From positions 1 through 41,818 of the forward strand of contig NZ_LFCV01000055.1 of the NCBI RefSeq assembly GCF_001037465.1: a DNA stretch of 41,818 nucleotides, written 5' to 3'. The stretch comes from Xenorhabdus khoisanae (lineage in GTDB: Bacteria > Pseudomonadota > Gammaproteobacteria > Enterobacterales > Enterobacteriaceae). Positions 15,266 through 22,690 of this stretch are shown here, one piece after another (the stretch's first letter is position 1; every line of letters starts with the position of its first letter). The position numbers were made by a program, and so were the translations under genes. The notes below the pieces were generated by a model. That model saw only the letters and a list, made by a program, of their open reading frames with translations. It made no database searches and had not been told where the DNA came from.

Positions 15266-16282
15266 ATGATTAATGTGACACTGCTAGCTTTTTCGGGTAG
15301 AAAAAATTATGAGTGGGATTATGGTTTTGATGATGAAAATAATCATCAAAATAAAGGCTTATTGGAGTTATTTAAATTAAACAAAGAAGGGATTAACTCT
15401 GACCTTGAAAAACATTTTAGGAAACTTGGGTTTTCTGGGTTTTATGTTGAATTTAGTGGCACCACGGTTGATGAGGCAAAGCAGCTTGGGTTACCTGAAT
15501 ATTTTTATGTTTGTGATGGGCAAGTATCAGGTTTAGCAAAGAGCCAATTGATTGGTCGAGAATTGCTTAAGGGTTTTAAAGAAGATAATAAACTTAGGGA
15601 GTATATAGAACTTGAAATAGCTTCTATTGAGCCCCAAAAAAGTATTGTTTCTGTAAATTCAATTCAACTCGAAGAAGCATACAATGAAGAAAAATATATA
15701 GAAAAAAAAGATTCACTTTTACGTGATGTAGTTAATCCTCGAATTAAAGAAGTATTGTTTTTTGATCTAAATACTGGAGGGCGTTATAAGGTGGATTGGC
15801 ATCATATTAGAGATGATAAATCATTCTGGAATGAATATGAAAATGGTTCTAGGCTAAAAAAAACTAATTGTTATGCTTATGCGTGTAATTATGCGATCGA
15901 AGGGTTTCCTCAACCCGGAGGTTCTGGAAACTTTAAAGCGTATAAGGATAACGTTATAGAGGGAGCAATTGCAGATGGGTTAATTAAAATAAAAGACCAT
16001 AACAAAAAATACATGGAAAAATCCCCAAGTTGTGTTGTTGCTCTTTATACGACTGATGATGATGTGAGTTATTTTGATTATCATTGGTATAAATTTGTCC
16101 AAACAGGTACAGAAGATAACCCTTGGGACCGAATTTGGGCACATAAACCCGGTAATTCTAAGGTAAGAGAAACAGACAATAAAGGAAGAATTATATATGA
16201 TCCTTGTCATTCTGACCGTGGAGTATATAAGAATTTTTGCGGTTATTTTTTAGTTAACCGGGATGTGGTAATAAAACAATGA
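15266..16282 (+). CDS. Unrecognised protein with a Cys/His signature, possibly a papain-like enzyme
   Basis: A 338-residue soluble protein with no signal peptide or membrane segment. ATG 15266 is preferred to the in-frame ATG at 15254 because GGAG at 15256-15259 is 6 bases before it. The N-terminal half is acidic and helical. The C-terminal half has NCYAYACNYA (Cys202), QPGGSG, DYHWYKF (His273), WAHKPG (His293) and DPCHSDR (Asp312). A Cys in NCYAYA followed by HWY and HKPG suggests a papain-like cysteine amidase or peptidase, but this is an inference; I cannot name the family. It follows the MARTX gene after an ERIC copy and a terminator, so it has its own transcript. It is AT-rich with many AAA, ATA and TTA codons, unlike rtxA, which points to separate acquisition. 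Confidence 0.75.
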   Translation: MINVTLLAFSGRKNYEWDYGFDDENNHQNKGLLELFKLNKEGINSDLEKHFRKLGFSGFYVEFSGTTVDEAKQLGLPEYFYVCDGQVSGLAKSQLIGRELLKGFKEDNKLREYIELEIASIEPQKSIVSVNSIQLEEAYNEEKYIEKKDSLLRDVVNPRIKEVLFFDLNTGGRYKVDWHHIRDDKSFWNEYENGSRLKKTNCYAYACNYAIEGFPQPGGSGNFKAYKDNVIEGAIADGLIKIKDHNKKYMEKSPSCVVALYTTDDDVSYFDYHWYKFVQTGTEDNPWDRIWAHKPGNSKVRETDNKGRIIYDPCHSDRGVYKNFCGYFLVNRDVVIKQ

Positions 16283-16420
16283 TATTGAATAATTTTAATA
16301 TATTAAATTGAATGCAATATTTATAATTAAAGGAGTCTTATGAAATAACATTAATAGTTTATAATATTATCCTTACAGGAGTAATCGATTTCTTAAAAAG
16401 ACAATCCTTTCTGGAACGAA

Positions 16421-16579
16421 ATGGAAAAAGTTGTTTCGGCTATGATTTCGTTACTTGGAGGACTATTTAATATATTGCGTGAAATAGGTTATCCACCTAA
16501 AGATGTGACAAATCTCATAAATGAGATCATGAATTCCCTTCATGAGGCTATTAAAGAAATTTTGGGTAAGCGGCAGTAA
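16421..16579 (+). CDS. Small helical protein, 52 residues, unknown
   Basis: The frame starts MEKVVSAMISLLGGLFNILR and ends EILGKRQ with a TAA at 16577. It is mostly amphipathic helix with a central YPPKD turn. The Shine-Dalgarno is weak. The frame stays open upstream to a TAA at 394-396 of the same kilobase without another start codon (residues KDNPFWNE precede the Met), so it may be the tail of a larger, decayed gene. A strong AAGGAG at 16329-16334 precedes an ATG at 16340 that reads only two codons before a stop, which supports decay. It may go with the preceding gene, for example as an immunity-like partner, but nothing shows this. Confidence 0.4.
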   Translation: MEKVVSAMISLLGGLFNILREIGYPPKDVTNLINEIMNSLHEAIKEILGKRQ

Positions 16580-16612
16580 TGATGACAGCCTACTCAGTAA
16601 AAATACATTATT

Positions 16613-16661
16613 AACCACTCTGGAGTATTATTCTGGAGTGGTTATCTATTTTATATTTTTT
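16613..16661 (+). terminator. Probable terminator before the phosphatase gene
   Basis: AACCACTC (16613-16620) pairs with GAGTGGTT (16636-16643), followed by the T-rich ATCTATTTTATATTTTTTT. It ends the small downstream unit and separates it from the phosphatase gene. Confidence 0.6.
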
Positions 16662-16719
16662 TATCATTTTCCCATGTTAGAGTATAACCATTAAAAATGA
16701 TACAGGGAGTTATAAACAG

Positions 16720-17526
16720 ATGTTGAAGATAGCCCTTGAAGCAGTGACCGCAATAAGAAAAAAAACGCAAGATGCTTTTGACGGAGCAGGGAAATTTGAT
16801 TACAAACCTGATCGTTCTGTTATTACCCAGACTGATTTGATGTTAGAAACAGAACTTCGTGACATATTCACCAGACGCAGCCCGGGCGTGCCTATTTTGG
16901 GTGAAGAGTTTGGTCTGGAAGGCGCAGAGAAATTTGAATCAGGTTGGGTGATTGATCCTATTGATGGTACAAGAGCGTTTTTATATGGCATTCCATTATT
17001 TAGTACGTTGATTGCTTTTGTTGAACAAGGTGAGCCTGTGGTTGGTGTGATGAGCTTCCCGGCGATTTCGACAGTGGTTTATGCTGCAAAAGGTGAAGGT
17101 TGCTGGATGAGCGTTGAAGGCAAGCCACTGCGTCAACTCAAAATTGCAGAGAACTCACCGGAAAGTGTGGAACAGGCGGTAATCACTGCCTCAGGAATAC
17201 ACAGTACAAACTACCATCTTGCCGATGGCACAATCGCTTATAATTTGGATTCATTGGTAAAATCAGCTCGTGATTTTACTTTTGTCAATGATTGTTACCA
17301 ACATGCAATGGTCGCCGCCGGTCGTCTGCATTGTGCCATTGATACTTTGATGAAACCGTGGGATAGCGCCGCTATTTTGCCTTGCATTAAGGAAGCGGGT
17401 GGGGATTTTTGTTCGTTGGATGGGAATCGAGAAAAAGTGATGTTTGGTGGTAGCTTGATATCGGCATGCACACCAAAATTGCTTGATAGCGTAGTAGAGA
17501 GAATGAATTCTTTTATTAGAGGATGA
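16720..17526 (+). CDS. Inositol-monophosphatase-family phosphatase (HisN/CysQ-like)
   Basis: A 268-residue cytosolic Mg-dependent phosphomonoesterase of the IMPase superfamily. Metal-binding motifs are visible: GEEFG (Glu62/Glu63), WVIDPIDGTRAF (Asp79 and Asp82) and, near the C-terminus, PWDSAAILPCIKEAGG with the third metal Asp. The overall arrangement is closest in my view to the histidinol-phosphatase/inositol-phosphatase branch, but substrate specificity cannot be read from these motifs; inositol phosphate, histidinol phosphate or 3'-phosphoadenosine 5'-phosphate are all possible. GGAG occurs upstream at a longer than usual distance. It stands alone between the toxin-associated genes and a convergent methyltransferase gene. 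Confidence 0.85.
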   Translation: MLKIALEAVTAIRKKTQDAFDGAGKFDYKPDRSVITQTDLMLETELRDIFTRRSPGVPILGEEFGLEGAEKFESGWVIDPIDGTRAFLYGIPLFSTLIAFVEQGEPVVGVMSFPAISTVVYAAKGEGCWMSVEGKPLRQLKIAENSPESVEQAVITASGIHSTNYHLADGTIAYNLDSLVKSARDFTFVNDCYQHAMVAAGRLHCAIDTLMKPWDSAAILPCIKEAGGDFCSLDGNREKVMFGGSLISACTPKLLDSVVERMNSFIRG

Positions 17527-17563
17527 AATAAGTATTTTTTATTTTATAAATAGAACCACAGAT

Positions 17564-17590
17564 TTTTCATTGAAAATGAAAATTTATTTT
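17564..17590 (+). terminator. AT-rich hairpin after the phosphatase gene
   Basis: TTTTCATT (17564-17571), loop GAA, AATGAAAA (17575-17582), then TTTATTTT. A perfect 8-bp stem but AT-rich and therefore weak; placed correctly to end the phosphatase transcript. Confidence 0.4.
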
Positions 17591-17651
17591 CTCTTATGGT
17601 ACTAATTAAACCAAAAAGAAAACATTGGTATATCCGAAAATGAATATAAAA

Positions 17652-17678
17652 ATAACCCCCGGAATTTCAGGGGGTTAT
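17652..17678 (-). terminator. Terminator of the methyltransferase gene, possibly bidirectional
   Basis: ATAACCCCC (17652-17660) and GGGGGTTAT (17670-17678) form a perfect 9-bp GC-rich stem with a 9-base loop. On the minus strand it is followed by TTTTTATATTCATTTT. It lies within 5 bases of the methyltransferase stop. Confidence 0.8.
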
Positions 17679-17682
17679 CTTA

Positions 17683-18420
17683 TTAAAATTGGCAAACAAG
17701 CGCTGTATCAAGACAGTTCTGTTGATAATTATCCCAAAAACCCGGAGGGTAATTATCAATATCGCTTTGCAACAGCATGGGTTTGTGCCATTCAAAGTGT
17801 TTGAGGCCTGCTTTATTGATCGCTTCTTGATATTGTTCACGGCTCCAGCGATGCATTGTAAAAGGAGTGGGAGGTGTAGTCAGAAATTCCGCTTTTACAA
17901 GAGTTGTGTCTTTTACTGGCTCTTCACTAAGTACTTTTATACAGTAATTTTCATAATTCCCTTTCTCTAATCGATAATCAGGTTCAAATGTATAAGCAAC
18001 TAATTTACCGGAAGGATTAAGTTGATCGGCAATGACACGAAACATGGCTTCAAGCGCTTCAAGGGATTCTGCATGGCAGAATAACCAGGCAGCATTGATG
18101 ATGTCAAATTTACCAAATGACTCCATTTTGCTGACATCTCTTAAATGAAATTCGATACCGTCACCGTATTGTTGCGATTTACTTTTCGCAATTTCTATCA
18201 TAGTCTTTGATATATCTACGCCAATGACTTTTGAAGCACCTCGTTTTTTGTATTCCCGACTAAATAAACCATATCCACATGCTAAATCTAATACTGATTT
18301 TCCTTGTATATCTCCAGCCAGATTGAAGATATTTCGGATTTCTACCTCTATATGGGGCGCGGCATCCGAAAAACTTTCGTAAAGATGTGCGATAGGATCA
18401 TATAAGGCATTATATTTCAT
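17683..18420 (-). CDS. Class I SAM-dependent methyltransferase
   Basis: A 245-residue protein with a Rossmann-type methyltransferase core. Motif I is VLDLACGYGLFSREY, the acidic end of strand 2 is VIGVDIS, and motif II/III follow as FDIINAAWLFCHA and PSGKLVAYTF. The C-terminal third (FTMHRWSREQYQEAINKAGL and the ending PPGFWDNYQQN) resembles the branch that includes ToxA-like small-molecule methyltransferases; this is recalled similarity, not a proof of substrate. The gene is isolated between two converging or tail-to-tail neighbours and breaks the usual backbone order upstream of ybfF, so it is probably accessory. It is AT-rich. Confidence 0.85.
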   Translation of the reverse strand: MKYNALYDPIAHLYESFSDAAPHIEVEIRNIFNLAGDIQGKSVLDLACGYGLFSREYKKRGASKVIGVDISKTMIEIAKSKSQQYGDGIEFHLRDVSKMESFGKFDIINAAWLFCHAESLEALEAMFRVIADQLNPSGKLVAYTFEPDYRLEKGNYENYCIKVLSEEPVKDTTLVKAEFLTTPPTPFTMHRWSREQYQEAINKAGLKHFEWHKPMLLQSDIDNYPPGFWDNYQQNCLDTALVCQF

Positions 18421-18648
18421 AATTTTTCATCCTTAATTAAAGTCAAGATATTTTAATTGTCTATGGGATATATGATTTAGTATTGATGTGATAAATATTG
18501 AATGCTTTTTCTTATTATATATTAGAGGGTCAGCAATGAGTTAGATATAACTATTTTTATATTGGTTGTTTCTTTTGGATAGGTGTGAGAAATAAAGATG
18601 GAATTATTTTTAAAAGGAGTTCATATATTGAATGTGTTTTGTTTTTTT

Positions 18649-18673
18649 ATCAACTCACTGAATGTGAGTTGAT
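18649..18673. repeat. Perfect 10-bp inverted repeat downstream of ybfF
   Basis: ATCAACTCAC (18649-18658), loop TGAAT, GTGAGTTGAT (18664-18673), 8 bases from the ybfF stop. The T run lies on the wrong side for a minus-strand intrinsic terminator, so it may work as an mRNA 3' stabilising hairpin instead. The surrounding stretch 18421-18680 holds no gene. Confidence 0.5.
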
Positions 18674-18680
18674 AATATCA

Positions 18681-19460
18681 TTATTTTGTTCCCAGAAAAC
18701 GATGAATTGCTCTGAGCACGGCTTCAGGTTTTTCTGCATGCACCCAATGCCCGCAACCTGCAACAACCCATGCTGTCGCTTGTGGATATTGGCTAATAAT
18801 ATCTCCCCGGTATTCTTCGGTAATGTAATCAGAATTCCCACCACGGATAAATAATGCCGGCTGTGACCATGCAGGAATACGTTCCCAACCGATGATTTTT
18901 TCGTACTCTTGTTGCAGGACAGGCAGGTTGAATTTCCATTCTCCCTGACGGAACGATTTCAGCAGAAACTGAATGACGCCATCTTCCCGGATATCCTGAC
19001 GCATGATATCTGTCGCTGCTTGCCGGGTTTGTACGCCTGCTGCCGTGACTTTGTTCAGTGCCGCGAAAATACTATCATGGCGGCGGACGGGGTAAGCAAC
19101 GGGAGCAATATCGATCACCACAATTTTCTCAATACGTTCTGGTGCAACCGCTGTCATGGTCATGGCGATTTTACCACCCATAGAATGCCCGATAATCGTG
19201 GCCTTTGGCACATTCAGTTCATCAAGGAGTGCCAGAACATCGTGTGCCATATTGCGGTAATCCATGTTTTCCATTCGTGGTGAAATACCGTGATTACGCA
19301 CATCAATTTGAATCACCGGATAATGTTGCTGTAAATCACGCCCCAATACGCCAAGGTTGCTTAAATCACCAAAAAGTCCATGAATTAAGACAATGGGTGT
19401 GGATGATTGCGGATTTTCCGGTGTGTGAAAATGATAATTTAATTGACTATTTGACTTCAT
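18681..19460 (-). CDS. ybfF: Esterase YbfF, alpha/beta hydrolase
   Basis: A 259-residue cytosolic esterase of the alpha/beta-hydrolase fold; E. coli YbfF hydrolyses short-chain acyl esters including palmitoyl- and malonyl-CoA. Visible features are the HGLFGDLSNL oxyanion loop, DVRNHG, the nucleophile elbow GHSMGG with Ser93, and GCGHWVHAEKP with the catalytic His near the end. The start at 19460 (MKSNSQLNY) fits the length of the E. coli protein (254). An upstream in-frame ATG at 19544 would add 28 residues with no homologous counterpart, so it was not used. It is divergent from seqA, the same arrangement as in E. coli. Confidence 0.92.
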   Translation of the reverse strand: MKSNSQLNYHFHTPENPQSSTPIVLIHGLFGDLSNLGVLGRDLQQHYPVIQIDVRNHGISPRMENMDYRNMAHDVLALLDELNVPKATIIGHSMGGKIAMTMTAVAPERIEKIVVIDIAPVAYPVRRHDSIFAALNKVTAAGVQTRQAATDIMRQDIREDGVIQFLLKSFRQGEWKFNLPVLQQEYEKIIGWERIPAWSQPALFIRGGNSDYITEEYRGDIISQYPQATAWVVAGCGHWVHAEKPEAVLRAIHRFLGTK

Positions 19461-19719
19461 GATTTGCCTGAATTTAATGTCATTTATACAATGTTTAATA
19501 TTGAGATGTTTAATATCATGACACGCAAGCCCTGACAAACTCAATGGGGTGAAAGAGTTGTAACTGATTGATTTATTTTAGAGGAAAGTTGCTTTTTTAA
19601 AGATTAGTAATTTTAAAAAGAATCACTTTAAGTTATTGAAAGTTTAATTGTTTTGTTTTGTGGCATTATATCTTATAATCTCAGGATAATTTTTTCATTA
19701 AGAACAGTACTGGATAGAA
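19461..19719. promoter_or_regulatory. Divergent intergenic region between ybfF and seqA
   Basis: A 259-base AT-rich spacer between two genes transcribed away from each other. It must hold both promoters. No confident promoter hexamers or operator were assigned by eye. Confidence 0.5.
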
Positions 19720-20253
19720 ATGAAAACGATAGAAGTTGATGAAGACCTTTACCGCTTTATTGCAAGCCAAACTCTGCATATCGGTGAAAGTGCATCTGAT
19801 ATTTTACGGCGCATATTAAAATTGGACGCCGGGCAGCCAGTACAAATTACACCGCCTGCCAACGATCCTACACTTGTTGATAAAACTCCTGTTGCCCGTT
19901 CTCGTGATGCTGTTCGCGTTATTCGCGAATTACTGCTTTCCGATGAGTACGCTGAAAAGAAAAAATCCGTTGAGCGCTTTATGTTGATCCTGTCCACGCT
20001 GTATAGCTTGAACAGTGAAAGCTTTTCTAAAACAACGGAAGCGATGCACGGCCGTACCCGCACCTATTTTGCGGGCGATGAGCACACACTTTTGGCCAGC
20101 GGCAAGCAAACTAAGCCACGTCATATCCCCGGTACCCCTTTCTGGGTGATCACAAATACTAACACTGACCGTAAACGTAGCATGATCGAACATGTCATGC
20201 AGGATATGAAGTTTCCGGCCAATTTGATTGAAAAAGTGTGTGGCACTATTTAG
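19720..20253 (+). CDS. seqA: Replication initiation regulator SeqA
   Basis: A 177-residue protein that binds hemimethylated GATC sites behind the replication fork and blocks re-initiation at oriC. The N-terminal multimerisation segment MKTIEVDEDLYRFIASQTLH is nearly the enterobacterial consensus. The C-terminal DNA-binding domain is complete, with FMLILSTLYSL, RTRTYFAGDE, TPFWVITNTNT and KRSMIEHVM all present. The E. coli protein has 181 residues. It is followed by pgm after about 100 bases with no terminator, so a seqA-pgm operon is likely, as in E. coli. Confidence 0.98.
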   Translation: MKTIEVDEDLYRFIASQTLHIGESASDILRRILKLDAGQPVQITPPANDPTLVDKTPVARSRDAVRVIRELLLSDEYAEKKKSVERFMLILSTLYSLNSESFSKTTEAMHGRTRTYFAGDEHTLLASGKQTKPRHIPGTPFWVITNTNTDRKRSMIEHVMQDMKFPANLIEKVCGTI

Positions 20254-20352
20254 TTTAGCCTTTTAGTTCAGCTCTGTTAGCTGCACTAGAGCACTTAACT
20301 TATTTATACTGCACTGGAAGGTAAGCCAGTGCAGTCTCCCAGGAGAAAAAAC

Positions 20353-21993
20353 GTGGCAATTCACCCAAGAGCGGGACAACCCGCCCAGCAACATGATTTA
20401 ATTAATGTTGCCCAGCTCACATCACAATATTACACCTTACAACCACATCCCGAAAATCCAGCACATAAAGTCAAGTTTGGCACTTCCGGTCATCGCGGCA
20501 GTTCTGGACGCAACAGTTTTAATGAAGCTCATATTCTGGCTATTTCTCAGGCGATCGCAGAAGTTCGTTCGCAGCAGGGAATTACAGGACCATGCTATGT
20601 GGGTAAAGATACTCATGCGCTTTCAGAAGCGGCGTTTATTTCCGTATTGGAAGTGTTAACGGCGAATGGTGTGGATGTGATTGTGCAGGAAAATAACGGT
20701 TTTACCCCGACGCCTGCGATTTCCCATGCCATTTTATGTTACAACCGTCAGGGAAAAAATCTGGCTGATGGTATTGTGATCACGCCATCTCATAATCCGC
20801 CGGAAGACGGTGGCATTAAATATAATCCCCCCAATGGCGGGCCAGCCGATACCGATTTGACTGCTATCATTGAACGGCGTGCCAATGAGTTACTCGCAAA
20901 TGATCTTAATGGGATAAAACGGTTGCCTTATGAACAGGCATTGAAGAGTGAGTCCCTTCATTCGCAGGATTTGGTTGACCCTTATGTTACAGCGCTGGGT
21001 GAAGTTGTGGATATGGCCGCGATTCAGAAAGCCGGCCTGAAAATCGGTATTGATCCATTGGGCGGCTCTGGCATTGCTTACTGGCAGCGCATTGGAGAAT
21101 ACTACAATCTCGATCTGACGCTGGTTAATGATAAGGTCGATCAGACATTCCGCTTTATGACACTGGATCATGATGGGGTGGTCCGTATGGATTGCTCATC
21201 TCGTTGGGCAATGGCAGGATTGTTGGAGCTGCGTGGTAAGTTTGATCTGGCTTTTGCCAATGATCCTGATTATGACCGTCACGGGATCATCACACCGGCT
21301 GGTTTGATGAATCCTAACCATTATCTGGCGACGGCAGTGGATTACTTATTCCGCCATCGTCCACAATGGCCTGAAAATGTCGCAGTAGGCAAAACACTGG
21401 TTTCCAGTGCCATGATTGATCGTGTTGTCGCTGATTTGGGGCGTGAATTAGTCGAAGTTCCTGTCGGCTTTAAATGGTTTGTAGATGGCTTATATAAAGG
21501 TGAACTGGGCTTTGGCGGAGAAGAAAGTGCGGGGGCTTCTTTCCTGCGTTTTGACGGTACGCCGTGGTCAACGGATAAAGACGGCATCATTCTGTGTCTG
21601 CTGGCTGCTGAAATGACCGCAGTTACCGGGGAAAACCCACAGCAACGTTATGACAAACTGGCGGCTCAATTCGGTACACCAAGCTATAGCCGTATTCAGG
21701 CTGCTGCTACTCATCAGCAAAAAGCGTTGTTATCCAAGTTGTCGCCAGAAATGGTTAAAGCCGATATGCTGGCTGGTGATCCGATCACTGCCCGCCTGAC
21801 AACTGCATCGGGTAATGGTGCTTCCATTGGCGGTTTGAAAGTGATGAGTGATAACGGTTGGTTTGCTGCCCGTCCTTCTGGCACGGAAGAAGCCTACAAA
21901 ATCTATTGTGAAAGTTTCCTCGGCGCAGAACATCGCGAAAGAATTGAGCAAGAGGCACTGGAAATCGTCAATCAAGTATTTGCTGCGGGTTAA
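20353..21993 (+). CDS. pgm: Phosphoglucomutase (alpha-D-glucose phosphate-specific)
   Basis: A 546-residue enzyme interconverting glucose 1-phosphate and glucose 6-phosphate, linking glycogen, trehalose and UDP-glucose pathways. The catalytic phosphoserine motif [11 protein letters not shown], the metal loop NDPDYDRHG, the sugar-binding loop [12 protein letters not shown] and the phosphate-binding [10 protein letters not shown] are all intact. The start is GTG at 20353: AGGAG at 20341-20345 is 7 bases upstream and the protein then begins [13 protein letters not shown], matching E. coli Pgm residue for residue. An ATG at 20329 would lie before the Shine-Dalgarno sequence and is rejected. Probably in an operon with seqA. 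Confidence 0.98.
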   Translation: MAIHPRAGQPAQQHDLINVAQLTSQYYTLQPHPENPAHKVKFGTSGHRGSSGRNSFNEAHILAISQAIAEVRSQQGITGPCYVGKDTHALSEAAFISVLEVLTANGVDVIVQENNGFTPTPAISHAILCYNRQGKNLADGIVITPSHNPPEDGGIKYNPPNGGPADTDLTAIIERRANELLANDLNGIKRLPYEQALKSESLHSQDLVDPYVTALGEVVDMAAIQKAGLKIGIDPLGGSGIAYWQRIGEYYNLDLTLVNDKVDQTFRFMTLDHDGVVRMDCSSRWAMAGLLELRGKFDLAFANDPDYDRHGIITPAGLMNPNHYLATAVDYLFRHRPQWPENVAVGKTLVSSAMIDRVVADLGRELVEVPVGFKWFVDGLYKGELGFGGEESAGASFLRFDGTPWSTDKDGIILCLLAAEMTAVTGENPQQRYDKLAAQFGTPSYSRIQAAATHQQKALLSKLSPEMVKADMLAGDPITARLTTASGNGASIGGLKVMSDNGWFAARPSGTEEAYKIYCESFLGAEHRERIEQEALEIVNQVFAAG

Positions 21994-22012
21994 GCCATCT
22001 CTTTTTTGACTC

Positions 22013-22054
22013 GAATAATGAAAGCCGTGGCGTTTGCTGCGGCTTTTTCATTTT
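22013..22054. terminator. Terminator between pgm and the EamA gene
   Basis: AAAGCCG (22021-22027) pairs with CGGCTTT (22040-22046), followed by TTTCATTTTT. The reverse strand also ends the stem in CTTTCATTATTC, so it may serve both converging genes. Confidence 0.8.
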
Positions 22055-22085
22055 TATGGGTGTTATTGATGGCGGCTATGGCGCT

Positions 22086-22520
22086 TTATCCCAAAGCAAC
22101 CATCAAAGCACCTATGGTAATCAAGGCAACGCCTGCGGCAGCGACCAGAGAAACCTTTTCACCGAATAGGATCACCGCTAAAATTACGGCAAATACCACA
22201 CTTAGCTTATCGATCGGCGTTACTTGGGAAACGTTGCCATGCTTGATCGCCAGAAAATAGAATAACCAAGAGAGAGCACCAGCAACTCCACTTAATAGAA
22301 TAAACAGCAACGCCTTACGATTGGTAAGAATTTCACTAATAAGATTTAACTTTCCTTGTACTACGACAACACCAACGAGAAACAATGCCATGATAACGGC
22401 GCGTACGGCAGTTGCTGTGTTGGCATCCAGATTTTGTAATCCGATTTTACCAAAAATAGCCACCAGTGCTGCTGTCAGCGCTGAGAGTAAGGCATAAATC
22501 AGCCATGTACTCATATTCAA
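22086..22520 (-). CDS. Half-size EamA-family transporter
   Basis: A 144-residue inner-membrane protein of the drug/metabolite transporter superfamily with a single EamA domain and about five hydrophobic segments, running from WLIYALLSALTAALVAIFGK to the C-terminal VSLVAAAGVALITIGALMV. Most EamA transporters have two such domains, so this one presumably forms a dimer, like the small E. coli-type members. The motif SWLFYFLAIKHGNVSQVTPIDKLS is typical of the domain. The substrate is unknown. The second ATG at 22514 is an alternative start. It converges on pgm and is divergent from pulA. Confidence 0.85.
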   Translation of the reverse strand: MNMSTWLIYALLSALTAALVAIFGKIGLQNLDANTATAVRAVIMALFLVGVVVVQGKLNLISEILTNRKALLFILLSGVAGALSWLFYFLAIKHGNVSQVTPIDKLSVVFAVILAVILFGEKVSLVAAAGVALITIGALMVALG

Positions 22521-22690
22521 TTAGTCCTATGTGGGTAAACAGCAAATAAATAGTTCATCCTTTATTCTCCTCCCATCTTTATTGATAAAAGGATGAGGCG
22601 AGAATGTCTAATACAATATTTAATCATTATTTTCGTCTTTATTAAAAATAAAATGATCGATGTTATCTTCCCATATAAAAATATTTAACT

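Noticed and set aside
18649-18673. Intrinsic terminator for ybfF
   Set aside because: The stem is perfect, but the T run lies on the wrong side for the minus-strand gene. Kept only as an inverted repeat.
20329-20352. ATG 20329 as the start of pgm
   Set aside because: It lies upstream of the Shine-Dalgarno sequence; GTG 20353 matches the known N-terminus.
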